Shown one piece after another: positions 33,662-40,765 of a DNA stretch of 41,137 bases (the stretch's first letter is position 1; the number at the start of each line of letters is the position of its first letter). This DNA comes from Rhodospirillaceae bacterium (lineage in GTDB: Bacteria > Pseudomonadota > Alphaproteobacteria > UBA8366), in assembly GCA_002716125.1 (NCBI GenBank), contig PAZH01000081.1, forward strand, positions 74,771-115,907, read 5' to 3'. The translations under genes were made by a program, and so were the position numbers. The notes beneath the pieces are model-generated. The model saw only the letters and a program-made list of their open reading frames with translations. It did no database searches and had not been told where the DNA came from.

Positions 33662-34261
33662 CTATCGGGATAGCGCCACGCGAAATAGAGCCGCTCCCGG
33701 ACTGTCCGGCCACGCCACAACGCCGCCATCCGAGACGCGTGCCCGACCATAGACGAGCCAAGGGTCATCGACCGTCCCCAGTTCTTCGTCGACACGGAAT
33801 TTACCTGGGTGTTCCTCCGTAAAGGAAAGCGCTGTCACGCCACTGTCGAAACGCCCCGCCAGCAATCCCTCCGCGACGGTCCGGATTGACACTTCCGGCA
33901 CCAGCGTCTCCCACCGTGCCGTATTGAGATAGGCCTTTGTCGCCGGTTGTAAGCCAAGACTTTTCGGGTGCGCGGTATCCGCACGCGTGAGGACACCGAG
34001 CGGCCGGCTCGGTGAAATAAATGTGTCGATCACACGAATGCCGTGTTCGAAATGAGCCTTTGCCACTGTATCCGTCGCAGCGGGATGAACCGCCACCTGC
34101 ACCACGAAGTCGGCCGCGCCATCCGCCAGCAGGCGCAACGCATCGTCGAAGTCGTCGATCAAGACGACATTCGCGCCCTCGAGGCCATGAAACGCCAAGT
34201 ATTGTTCCGTCACGAATTCATGGTTGCTGCCCGCAGGTCCCAAGGTCGCAAATGTCAGCAT
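33662..34261 (-). CDS. Prephenate-dehydratase-like substrate-binding-fold protein
   Basis: 199 residues from the ATG at 34261, which has GAGG upstream; the ORF could be read further up to 34309 into the preceding gene. It begins LTFATLGPAGSNHEFVTEQYLAFHG in outline, like the start of prephenate dehydratase (GP.GT.S..A), and goes on with FDDALRLLADGAADFVVQVAVHP, TFISPSRPLGVLTRAD and LGLQPATKAYLNTARWE. It lacks the ACT regulatory domain, and the diagnostic TRF motif of PheA is absent: the SIRTVAEGLLAGRFDSGVTAL stretch differs. So catalysis as a dehydratase is doubtful; it may be a BacA-like or binding-protein relative. Last gene of a minus-strand cluster. Confidence 0.65.
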   Translation of the reverse strand: MLTFATLGPAGSNHEFVTEQYLAFHGLEGANVVLIDDFDDALRLLADGAADFVVQVAVHPAATDTVAKAHFEHGIRVIDTFISPSRPLGVLTRADTAHPKSLGLQPATKAYLNTARWETLVPEVSIRTVAEGLLAGRFDSGVTALSFTEEHPGKFRVDEELGTVDDPWLVYGRARVSDGGVVAWPDSPGAALFRVALSR

Positions 34262-34271
34262 CCGGTTTTCC

Positions 34272-34529
34272 TCACCAAGGTCGCGCATCGTGCCCGATGA
34301 CGAAATCATTCACGGGATTCCGGTCTTCTCCCTTCAAGAGTTTGATCGATAAAGTCGACCAATCGGACCTACTGAACGGCATGTCGTCATCACGATAGAG
34401 GCCGGACGTTGCAGGCATATATCGGATCGCCATGCGCAATGCATCGAGCGTCGCGTCATCTGGACGAAACGCCGTCGGAATAACGTAACCTTCGCGATGA
34501 TATTGGTCGATTTCCGCGACGGTGAGCAT
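34272..34529 (-). pseudogene. Truncated phytanoyl-CoA dioxygenase-like ORF
   Basis: 85 codons starting MLTVAEIDQYHREGYVIP, which matches the N terminus of PhyH-type Fe(II)/2-oxoglutarate oxygenases (M.T..qid.Y..dGYv..). Family members are about 260-300 residues and carry an HxD...H iron triad; none of it is here. The remaining 60 residues (MPATSGLYRDDDMPFSRSD) are not clearly PhyH. The ORF ends 10 nt before the start of the prephenate-dehydratase-like gene. Either an internal deletion removed the catalytic core, or this is a short protein with a similar N terminus. Confidence 0.5.
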
Positions 34530-34538
34530 CTTTGTTGT

Positions 34539-35153
34539 CTAAAGCGCTTCGACTTTCCACGCGCCGTCGCCTTCCGGCGGCGTCACATGCATCGGTGCCG
34601 CATTGTCGAGGACCCGCGCGCCGTACTTTTCCGGCCGGCGAAGAGGATGCCCGATCACGGCCAGCAAAACGGCGAAAGTACCGCCATGCGCCACGACAGT
34701 AACGTCACCGTTCTCTAGCGCGGCGTTTATGCCCCGCAACGTTCGGACGACGAATTCTTCCAATGTCTCGCCGCGCTCGGGCGATTCCGCCCATTGGAGA
34801 TCGATATTGGAACGCCCGGCCCATCGGCCCCAGTCGCGCTCTCGGAGGTCCGGATTGGGGTGCACCGGGCGGCCGCAATGACTGGCGATGATTTGCGCCG
34901 TCATCCATGCGCGTTCCTGATCGCTGGCATAATAGGCATCAAATTTTCGGTCTTTTAGTTTCGGGCCGGCTTTTTCCGCCTGCGCCTTGCCGCTTGCATT
35001 CAACTGCGAGCCCATGACCGGTTGAATGACTTGAGCGTCGTTGTAAAAGGTCTCGCCGTGCCGTACGAAATAGAAACCCTTCGTCGGTGTGGTAATTCCG
35101 CCGTGCTTACCGGCGAATTCCGCCATCTTCTTATGCCATTCGGGCGTATCCAT
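34539..35153 (-). CDS. Histidine phosphatase superfamily protein (phosphoglycerate-mutase type)
   Basis: 204 residues from the ATG at 35153; an ATG at 35183 is possible but less well placed. Catalytic core: FYFVRHGETFYN with R31 and phospho-acceptor H32, ASDQERAWMTAQII, acid/base RERDWGRWAG, and the second histidine H156 in VVAHGGTFAVLL. The family includes cofactor-dependent mutases, SixA, CobC and broad phosphatases; the short C terminus fits a phosphatase. An extra stretch (GSQLNASGKAQAEKAG) is the usual LT..G..QA helix. It starts a minus-strand cluster with the PhyH-like and dehydratase-like genes. Confidence 0.88.
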   Translation of the reverse strand: MDTPEWHKKMAEFAGKHGGITTPTKGFYFVRHGETFYNDAQVIQPVMGSQLNASGKAQAEKAGPKLKDRKFDAYYASDQERAWMTAQIIASHCGRPVHPNPDLRERDWGRWAGRSNIDLQWAESPERGETLEEFVVRTLRGINAALENGDVTVVAHGGTFAVLLAVIGHPLRRPEKYGARVLDNAAPMHVTPPEGDGAWKVEAL

Positions 35154-35267
35154 CGTCGTCGCTATCCTATTCGTTGTGCGCATAAACAGCGCGTTTCACT
35201 TGCCGCGCCATGATGACGCCTTACGCTTTTCTTTTGCAGGAAAATAGCAACTTAAGGCGACGAATCC

Positions 35268-35978
35268 ATGCCACCGCTTCCTCCCGGACCTGAAGTCCAT
35301 ACATTTACCGCCATCGGCCGCTGCGAAAAGACCGGCAGACTCGGCATCGCGACCTCGACCCGCTCGCTTGCGGTGGGCGCCCGCGTGCCCTTTGTGCAGC
35401 CGCGAACCGGTGCGGTCGCCATTATGGCCATTGCAGATGCGCGTCTCGGACATATGGCGCAGCGCCTTCTCAAAATGGGATACAAGGCACCGGCCGTCAT
35501 CGAACAATTGGTACAGGCCGACCCCTATTGCGAATACCGCCAATTGGGCGTGATCGATGACGACGGTTTCGCCGCGGCCCGGACCGGAACGGAAAACCGC
35601 GATTGGGCCGGCCATCATGTGCGCGACAATTTTATCGCGCTCGGCAATGTTTTGGTCGGTGAGCACGTCCTCGACGGCATAGAGGCGGGTTTCAACGAAG
35701 AACCCGAGGCCAATCTGGAAGACCGCCTGATGCGTGCGATCGAAACCGGCCGTGACGCGGGCGGACAGCACGGCGGGCAGCGTTCCGCAGCAATCATCGT
35801 CTACGACGATAAGGAGTTTCCCCGCGTCGACCTTCGTGTCGATCATCACGAAGAGCCGATTGCCGAGCTGCGCCGCGTCTTTGAGGTCTTCAAACCGGCG
35901 ATCGACTACTACAACCATCGACAGGTGGATGCCCGCGTCAAACCGCTCTTCGAGGCCGTGCCGAACCCGAATTACTAA
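35268..35978 (+). CDS. DUF1028 family protein (Ntn-hydrolase-like)
   Basis: 236 residues. DUF1028 pattern: TFTAIGRCEKTGRLGIATSTRSLAVGARVPF in outline (about 12-42), then GDGI-like IADARLGHMAQRLLKMGY, QLGVIDDDGFAAARTGTEN, the internal HHVRDNFIALGNVLVG (usually G.g.A.QGN.L) and the C-terminal DGGQHGGQRSAAIIVYDD. The family is related to Ntn hydrolases; its substrate is unknown. Its stop overlaps the start of the TauE-like gene (TAATG), so the two are translationally coupled and probably act together. Confidence 0.88.
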   Translation: MPPLPPGPEVHTFTAIGRCEKTGRLGIATSTRSLAVGARVPFVQPRTGAVAIMAIADARLGHMAQRLLKMGYKAPAVIEQLVQADPYCEYRQLGVIDDDGFAAARTGTENRDWAGHHVRDNFIALGNVLVGEHVLDGIEAGFNEEPEANLEDRLMRAIETGRDAGGQHGGQRSAAIIVYDDKEFPRVDLRVDHHEEPIAELRRVFEVFKPAIDYYNHRQVDARVKPLFEAVPNPNY

Positions 35979-36730
35979 TGCTCGAAACGCTGGAAGGGGG
36001 CACCGTCGCAACGGTCGTCATTGCGTTTCTCGTCGCCGGCGTCGTCAAAGGAGCGCTCGGTATGGGGCTCCCGACGATATCCGTTGCGATTATGGGTGCG
36101 GCACTTGGCCTCCGCGAGGCGATCCCGGTCCTGATGATCCCGTCGTTCCTGGCTAATTTGTGGCAATTCACCCGGCCGGGCCCCGTGATGCCCCTCTTTA
36201 AACGCTTCGGCATGATGAATCTGGCAGCCTGTATCGGCATTTGGTTGGGGACGATCCTTTTGTTTCGCATCGACACTGTGATCATCAATAGTTTGTTCGG
36301 CAGTGTCGTGATTCTCTATGCCCTGCTAAATCTCACGCGCGTGGAATTCACTTTAGCACCAGGGCGCGAGCCGCTGTTCGGGCCGCCGGTTGGTTTCTTT
36401 TCCGGCCTTCTATCCGGTGTCAGCGGTTCTCTGCTGTTGCCCGTGGCCGTCTATCTGCAAGCGCTCAAGCTGGATAAAGACACCTTTGTGCAAGCCGTCG
36501 GATTGTCCCTTTTCATCGGAACGGTGATTTGGGCCATCTCTCTCTATTCCGAAGGGGCGATGACCGCTGACGCCTGGATTCTTTCCGCCATCGCGGTGCC
36601 GCCCATCCTTGTCGGCATGGTGATCGGTCAATGGTTGCGCGGCCGAATTCCGGAAGCCCAATTCCGAACAGCCATTTACATTATCCTCATTCTTCTTTCG
36701 GCGAACCTGATCCGAAAAGGGCTCCTATAA
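35978..36730 (+). CDS. TauE/SafE-type membrane transporter
   Basis: 250 residues, about eight helices: VATVVIAFLVAGVVKGALGMGLPT in outline (first repeat with GVVKGALGMG), and LFGPPVGFFSGLLSGVSGSLLLPVAVYL in outline (second repeat). The ATG at 35978 overlaps the DUF1028 stop by one base. Coupling to a DUF1028 hydrolase suggests transport of the substrate or product of that enzyme, but nothing shows which. It is about 30 percent like the other TauE protein by eye; not a recent duplicate. Confidence 0.88.
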   Translation: MLETLEGGTVATVVIAFLVAGVVKGALGMGLPTISVAIMGAALGLREAIPVLMIPSFLANLWQFTRPGPVMPLFKRFGMMNLAACIGIWLGTILLFRIDTVIINSLFGSVVILYALLNLTRVEFTLAPGREPLFGPPVGFFSGLLSGVSGSLLLPVAVYLQALKLDKDTFVQAVGLSLFIGTVIWAISLYSEGAMTADAWILSAIAVPPILVGMVIGQWLRGRIPEAQFRTAIYIILILLSANLIRKGLL

Positions 36731-36812
36731 GATGGCGCATCGTCTTTCGTGTCCGCTGGCGCTGCGCTATCATCCGGCTCGGCATTTTTGCGGCGCATGA
36801 GATAGGGACCCC

Positions 36813-37574
36813 ATGAGCGAAGAAAAGATCGTCACCGCGGCGCTGATTATTATCGGCAATGAAATTCTATCCGGCCGCATCCAGGACGCGAACCTGTCTT
36901 ACATCGCGACCAAACTCAACGATGAAGCCGGTATCCGGTTGGCCGAAGCGCGTGTCGTTCCCGATATCGAGGCGGAGATCGTCGAGGCGTTGAACGCCAT
37001 GCGTGCCAAGCACGATTACGTTTTCACCACCGGTGGGATCGGGCCGACCCATGACGATATCACCGCGGAAAGCGTTGCAAAGGCTTTCGGTCGCAAACTT
37101 ATTCGCCATCCCGAGGCCTACCGGCGCCTTGTCGCCCAGTTCGAAGCGCGCGGCATGGAGATCAACGAAGCGCGGTTACGCATGACCAACACTCCAGAAG
37201 GAGCGAATTTGGTCGAGAACGGCATTTCCGTCGCCCCCGGCTTCCAGGTCGAGAACGTCTATGTCATGGCCGGCGTCCCCCAAGTCGCCCACGCGATGAT
37301 CGACTGGCTGGCGCCGCGCCTCGAAGGCGGCAAACCCGTCCGGACGAAAACACTGGTTTGCTCACTCGGCGAAGGGAATTTGGCGTCAGGCCTGAGTGAT
37401 ATTCAGGACAGATACGCCGAGATCGATATTGGCAGCTATCCCTTCTATGAAACCGGCAATTATGGGACGAGTATCGTCTTGCGTCATACCGATGAAGCGC
37501 TTTTGGAGAAAGCCGCAGCGGAAGTCGCCGACCTGATGCGCTCTCTTGGGGGCGAGCCGCGCGACAAGATCTGA
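36813..37574 (+). CDS. cinA: CinA-like MoaB/Mog-domain protein (competence/damage-inducible protein A)
   Basis: 253 residues. The MoaB/Mog fold is seen in ALIIIGNEILSGRIQDANLSYIA in outline, FTTGGIGPTHDDITAESVAKAF in outline (the molybdopterin-binding TGG.GPT.DD motif) and PGFQVENVYVMAGVP. Only the N-terminal CinA domain is present; the C-terminal nicotinamide-nucleotide amidase domain is encoded elsewhere or absent, as is common in alphaproteobacteria. CinA N domains are ADP-ribose/pyridine-nucleotide-type pyrophosphatases (COG1058) rather than cofactor-synthesis enzymes. GATAGGGA lies before the ATG. Confidence 0.9.
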   Translation: MSEEKIVTAALIIIGNEILSGRIQDANLSYIATKLNDEAGIRLAEARVVPDIEAEIVEALNAMRAKHDYVFTTGGIGPTHDDITAESVAKAFGRKLIRHPEAYRRLVAQFEARGMEINEARLRMTNTPEGANLVENGISVAPGFQVENVYVMAGVPQVAHAMIDWLAPRLEGGKPVRTKTLVCSLGEGNLASGLSDIQDRYAEIDIGSYPFYETGNYGTSIVLRHTDEALLEKAAAEVADLMRSLGGEPRDKI

Positions 37575-37583
37575 ACTTATCCT

Positions 37584-37652
37584 CTCACCCTTCAACTTGC
37601 TTGAGGTGAGGATATCCATCACGATTCCCCGTCCTGAGCCTGTCGAAGGACG
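37584..37652. repeat. Intergenic palindromes with a REP-like repeat
   Basis: Two hairpins sit between cinA and the phosphodiesterase gene: CTCACC (37584-37589) with GGTGAG (37605-37610), extended by TCAA/TTGA; and CGTCCT (37630-37635) with AGGACG (37647-37652) around GAGCCTGTCGA. The second matches the CTTCGACAGGCTCAGGA repeat found many times in alphaproteobacterial genomes. Confidence 0.65.
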
Positions 37653-37675
37653 ACTTCGCAAAACAAATCGAAATC

Positions 37676-39136
37676 ATGGCGAATAACCGAGTACTAATCG
37701 TTTCCTTCGATGCCCTGCGCCCCGATATGGTGACGCCGGACCTCATGCCGAACCTTTGTCGGTTTGCCGCGGAAGGGGCTTATTTTCCCGAATCGCGTTC
37801 GACCTTCCCGACGGAGACCCGGGTCAACCAGACGGCATTGATCACCGGTTGTTATCCGGAACGCCACGGTATTGTCGGCAACCGCTTCCAAGACAGCCAA
37901 GCGTCACCCGGTAAACTCTTCAATACCGGCGATGAGACGCAATTGGCCGCCGGTGACAAACGGCTCGACGGCAAGCTCTTGGACGTGCCTTCGCTTGGCG
38001 AGATATTGCACGACAACGATTTGACCTATGCGGTGATCAGTGCGGGCACACCCGGCGGCACGCGTATGTTGCATCACAAGGCAGAGAGCATAGGCGGGTT
38101 CCGGTTATCGCTGGTCCGTCCGGACGCGACACAACCGGCGGGCGCCCTCGATCAAGTTCTGGAGACTTGCGGTCCGATCCCCAAAGCCGCCGTGCCTTCG
38201 CTTGAATGGACGCGGTATGCGACCGACGTCTATCTCGATTTCGTCGAGCCGACCTATACGCCGGATGTCATGGTCCTTTGGTATTGCGAGCCCGATGTCA
38301 GCTATCATCAAATCGGTATCGGAACGCCTGAGAATATCGAGGCGATCCGAACCGTGGACCGGGAATTCGGCCGGATTTTAAAGAATAACGCGGAGAGAGC
38401 GCCGGAAGATCGCCTACAGATCGTCACGATGTCAGACCACGGCATGGTGACGCTCCTCGGACAAAAGCTGAACCTTGCCGCCAAATTCGAAGAAGCGGGG
38501 TTTTCGGTCGGCGAGACGACTGAAGACGGGGCTGACGTGGCCTTGGCGTTGGCCAGTGCGGGCGGCGTATATGTGCGGGATTCGGATCCCACCCTCGTCG
38601 AAGCGGTTGTCGCTTGGCTGCAACGGCAAACGTGGTGCGGCCCGCTTTTCACGCGCGAACGCAGCGATACGCTCTCGCAATCACATATTTTTGGAATACA
38701 TCGACGCGCCCCGGATATCAGTCTGGTTTTGAAGTCAGACGATGCGGACAACCGTTTCGGCATCGACGGCGGCACGGTTCACGACTGCGGCTATCCCGAA
38801 GGCGGCGGCATGCATGGCGGTCTTCACGAACGCGAAGTCCGCACGTGGCTTGCCCTGCAAGGCGCAAGGATACGCTCGGCTTACCGCTCGCCGGTTCCCG
38901 CGGGCAATGTCGACATTCTGCCGACCGTATTGCACCTTCTCGGTCTTGAAATACCGGGGCATGTGCAGGGCCGGATTCTCGCGGAAGGTCTGGAGACGTC
39001 TTCGAGCGATGATGTGCCGGAATGCGTTGAAGAACACCATACGGCCGACGGTGTCGACGGATATCGGGCCCATATCGTGCTCGACCGCGTCGGTGAACGG
39101 CGCTATCTTCGGCGAGCCTGGCGCCAGACTGCCTAG
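37676..39136 (+). CDS. Alkaline-phosphatase-superfamily phosphodiesterase (nucleotide pyrophosphatase type)
   Basis: 486 residues. NPP-type layout: first metal aspartate D12 in VSFDALRPD, nucleophile T46 in STFPTETRVNQT, LITGCYPERHGIVGN, second metal site in YCEPDVSYHQIG, DH pair in MSDHGM, and last histidine in GGMHGGLHEREV. No signal peptide, so probably cytoplasmic, which is unlike many NPPs. It should cleave phosphodiesters or phosphonates of nucleotides, lipids or other small molecules; the substrate is open. Codon use matches neighbours. Its TAG overlaps the stop of a small minus-strand ORF. Confidence 0.88.
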   Translation: MANNRVLIVSFDALRPDMVTPDLMPNLCRFAAEGAYFPESRSTFPTETRVNQTALITGCYPERHGIVGNRFQDSQASPGKLFNTGDETQLAAGDKRLDGKLLDVPSLGEILHDNDLTYAVISAGTPGGTRMLHHKAESIGGFRLSLVRPDATQPAGALDQVLETCGPIPKAAVPSLEWTRYATDVYLDFVEPTYTPDVMVLWYCEPDVSYHQIGIGTPENIEAIRTVDREFGRILKNNAERAPEDRLQIVTMSDHGMVTLLGQKLNLAAKFEEAGFSVGETTEDGADVALALASAGGVYVRDSDPTLVEAVVAWLQRQTWCGPLFTRERSDTLSQSHIFGIHRRAPDISLVLKSDDADNRFGIDGGTVHDCGYPEGGGMHGGLHEREVRTWLALQGARIRSAYRSPVPAGNVDILPTVLHLLGLEIPGHVQGRILAEGLETSSSDDVPECVEEHHTADGVDGYRAHIVLDRVGERRYLRRAWRQTA

Positions 39137-39291
39137 CCTCGGACAGCGATATAGAGCACGCTGATAATCGCCAGAATAGCGGTAGCGATCGGAACGACGC
39201 CGCGACCGCCGCCTTGCCGGCGCCGATGCAACAGCCACAGGATACCTGCACCTAGGGCAACTAAGGCGAAGTAGCTCCAATCCCGTTCCAT
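39133..39291 (-). CDS. Small two-helix membrane protein
   Basis: 52 residues starting MERDWSYFALVALGAGI, too short for many gene finders. Two hydrophobic stretches (about 6-20 and 36-49) flank a basic loop LHRRRQGGGRG. Ribosome site is weak (TTGGGAC). Function unknown. Composition is like the GC-rich chromosome, and its TAG overlaps the convergent phosphodiesterase stop by two bases, a pattern seen elsewhere in this window. It may be spurious. Confidence 0.4.
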   Translation of the reverse strand: MERDWSYFALVALGAGILWLLHRRRQGGGRGVVPIATAILAIISVLYIAVRG

Positions 39292-39369
39292 GTCCCAAGT
39301 ATATCGCGTTCGGATGGCCGCCGGAATGGCCTGGAATTGTCATACACGCGACACAATGTCGAAAGGGTC

Positions 39370-39774
39370 AAAAAATTATGCAGATTAACAGTAAATGGCA
39401 AAACTCGCCCTCACAAAATTACTGCGATTTCCACCTGTCGAGATGCTTATAAGGCGATAGTTAAACATGCGATAAATTACGGCATACTGCATGGTGAAGA
39501 TGATCCTGTATTTCCCTCTCATGGTTCAACAGGCTTGAAGGCCTTGCTTCGAGACTGTGGTCTATACCACGATAAACATAGTCGACCTTGAACAGCACAA
39601 AATTTTCGGCACACCCACATTATGTTTCGGATTTTGAATGGTGAAAATCTGGAGCTAAAAACAATCGCAGACAATCTCGATACCAGTGTGCAAACAATCG
39701 ATAAGCACTATGCCGAAGTATTTAATCGCCTGATTGAACCAGCACTATTATCAATGAAATCGGCGAGATTTTGA
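39370..39774 (+). pseudogene. Tyrosine recombinase (integrase) C-terminal remnant with one in-frame stop
   Basis: One reading frame gives LTVNGKTRPHKITAIS...DDPVFPSHGSTGLKALLRDCGLYHDKHSRP, a TGA at 39589-39591, then TAQNFRHTHIMFRILNGEN...IADNLDTSVQTIDKHYAEVF to a TGA at 39772. The layout is the catalytic domain of phage/ICE integrases: second-strand GKT..., the RHT.. box, G.....IA..~.TS...I..HY with nucleophile tyrosine at 39709-39711. The residue replaced by TGA is Arg in most relatives (SRPRTA..LRHT), so CGA to TGA is the simplest change. The N terminus and first catalytic Arg are missing: the homology begins near 39380, just after the AT-rich shift. Confidence 0.75.
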
Positions 39775-39916
39775 TAATGGACTTATTTATTGGTTTCCTC
39801 GTAACAGTGATCATTTTCAACTTTGTTGAATTTTTGGACGATGCATTGAGGCCTCAATTTCTACTGTCTTTTCAAACATACAGAACCAAGGTAAAGAATA
39901 GCTCGTTGGGGTCTGT

Positions 39917-40225
39917 GGCCGCTTGGTGGAATTGGTATACACAACAGACTTATACAATTTGAGTGCTTTAGCGGAAACGCTAGAAGTAGAACTGCTTAAA
40001 TTCGAGGAAACCTTAACAGGTCATGCTGATGGCAATCTCGAGCCAAGCACCGCGAGGTGAAGGTGTAGAGACTTAACAGGCAGCATCTAAACCAGTTTCG
40101 ACTGGTACGATGAAGAAAAAGTCCAGACCACAAAGCCCTTTATGGGGTGGCGGCGAAAGTCGTAGATGGTAAGAAAATCTGTCCCTCGTATGAGGTTGCG
40201 AGTTCGAGTCTCGCAGCGGCCACCA
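39917..40225 (+). tRNA. tRNA-Leu(UAA) gene split by a group I intron
   Basis: Exon 1 is 39917-39951, exon 2 is 40174-40225. Acceptor stem GGCCGCT (39917-39923) pairs fully with AGCGGCC (40215-40221), then A and encoded CCA at 40223-40225. D arm GTGGAATTGGTATACAC. Anticodon stem ACAGA/TCTGT with loop CTTAAAA after splicing gives anticodon TAA. Long class II variable arm CCTC-GTAT-GAGG (40184-40195), as required for leucine tRNA. T arm GCGAG-TTCGAGT-CTCGC (40198-40214). The intron splits the anticodon after its first base (T34), the same site as in cyanobacterial tRNA-Leu(UAA). No other copy of this tRNA is in the window. Confidence 0.93.
39952..40173 (+). ncRNA. Group I intron (IC3-like) in tRNA-Leu(UAA)
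   Basis: 222 nt, with no ORF. P1: 5' exon ACTT (39948-39951) pairs with GAGT (39961-39964), leaving the U-G pair at the splice site. P2: TAGCG-GAAA-CGCTA (39969-39982). P4/P6 region: TTCGAG (40001-40006) with CTCGAG (40037-40042), containing GAGGAAACC and GGCAATC...GAGCCAAGC. P7: GACTT (40070-40074) with AAGTC (40119-40123). P8: CATC (40084-40087) with GATG (40109-40112), capped by ACCAGT-TTCG-ACTGGT. The last base is G (40173). The segments GAAGGTG.AGAGACT and GTCCA....CAAAGCC match the Anabaena tRNA-Leu intron, with compensating changes in P7 and P4. Confidence 0.92.
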
Positions 40226-40291
40226 ACCCCAACCCTTCTTTTGATGCCCACAATTCCTCACCTCTAGCTCAAAGTATGAAAAGGAGATTTC

Positions 40292-40492
40292 ATGACAGCT
40301 AGACACGCATTGGAACAATGGCAGCAATATCAAATTTAAGCGTATTTGAGGCAGATTATCCCTTCAATGTTGCACCCGAAACAGAGAGCCACATTGACAT
40401 CAATCGAAGTCTATTACGATTTGGATAAACGTTTGAGTTCAAAGCAAATAGACTGCCTGCAACGCTATATGGATATAACGCAAAGCACTTAA
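40292..40492 (+). pseudogene. Small mobile-element gene broken by an in-frame stop
   Basis: ATG at 40292 follows an ideal AAGGAG. The frame reads MTARHALEQWQQYQI, then TAA (40337-40339), then AYLRQIIPSMLHPKQR...YYDLDKRLSSKQIDCLQRYMDITQST to TAA at 40490-40492, a 66-codon gene with one nonsense codon. The LSSKQIDCLQRY part is like a helical motif (LS.KQ...L..i) of phage-associated proteins; I do not recognise the family. Coherent amino-acid usage on both sides of the stop argues that the two halves were one gene. Confidence 0.5.
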
Positions 40493-40549
40493 ACGAAGTT
40501 GGATAGCGGCCGCAGCTACGATGCAAATGACCGATTTAATAAGGCGCTA

Positions 40550-40585
40550 ATCTCTCTAAAAAAATTAGATAGAGAGATATTTTTT
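40550..40585 (+). terminator. Rho-independent terminator
   Basis: ATCTCTCTA (40550-40558) pairs perfectly with TAGAGAGAT (40570-40578), 11-nt loop, then ATTTTTT. AU-rich 9-bp stem with a strong T tract; it separates the broken gene from the lipoprotein gene. Confidence 0.75.
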
Positions 40586-40688
40586 ATGTGAATCTCTTCT
40601 TTGTATATGATTAGAATACTTAACAGCGATAAATTATTGCACTGAGTCGTATGGTTCTGACCGCCGAAAATAGCGTAAGACTCAAATG

Positions 40689-40716
40689 TTGCAAAATAAA
40701 CAAAATTCTAAATACT
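40689..40716 (+). promoter_or_regulatory. Candidate promoter of the lipoprotein gene
   Basis: TTGCAA at 40689-40694, 16-nt spacer, AATACT at 40711-40716, 49 nt before the ATG. The -10 box is poor. The rest of 40586-40765 is AT-rich with no gene I can support. Confidence 0.3.
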
Positions 40717-40765
40717 ACCGGTCTTGGATTTAATTTCATATCAAACGGTAAAGTTGGGAGTGAAA

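Noticed and set aside
39589..39591. TGA as a recoded (selenocysteine or tryptophan) codon in the integrase
   Set aside because: Relatives have Arg there, the gene lacks its N terminus, and no SECIS-like structure is apparent; a nonsense mutation is simpler.
39777..39962. Small hydrophobic ORF after the integrase remnant (MDLFIGFLVTVIIF)
   Set aside because: Its last 15 codons lie inside the tRNA-Leu gene and intron, it has no good ribosome site, and it sits in decayed DNA.
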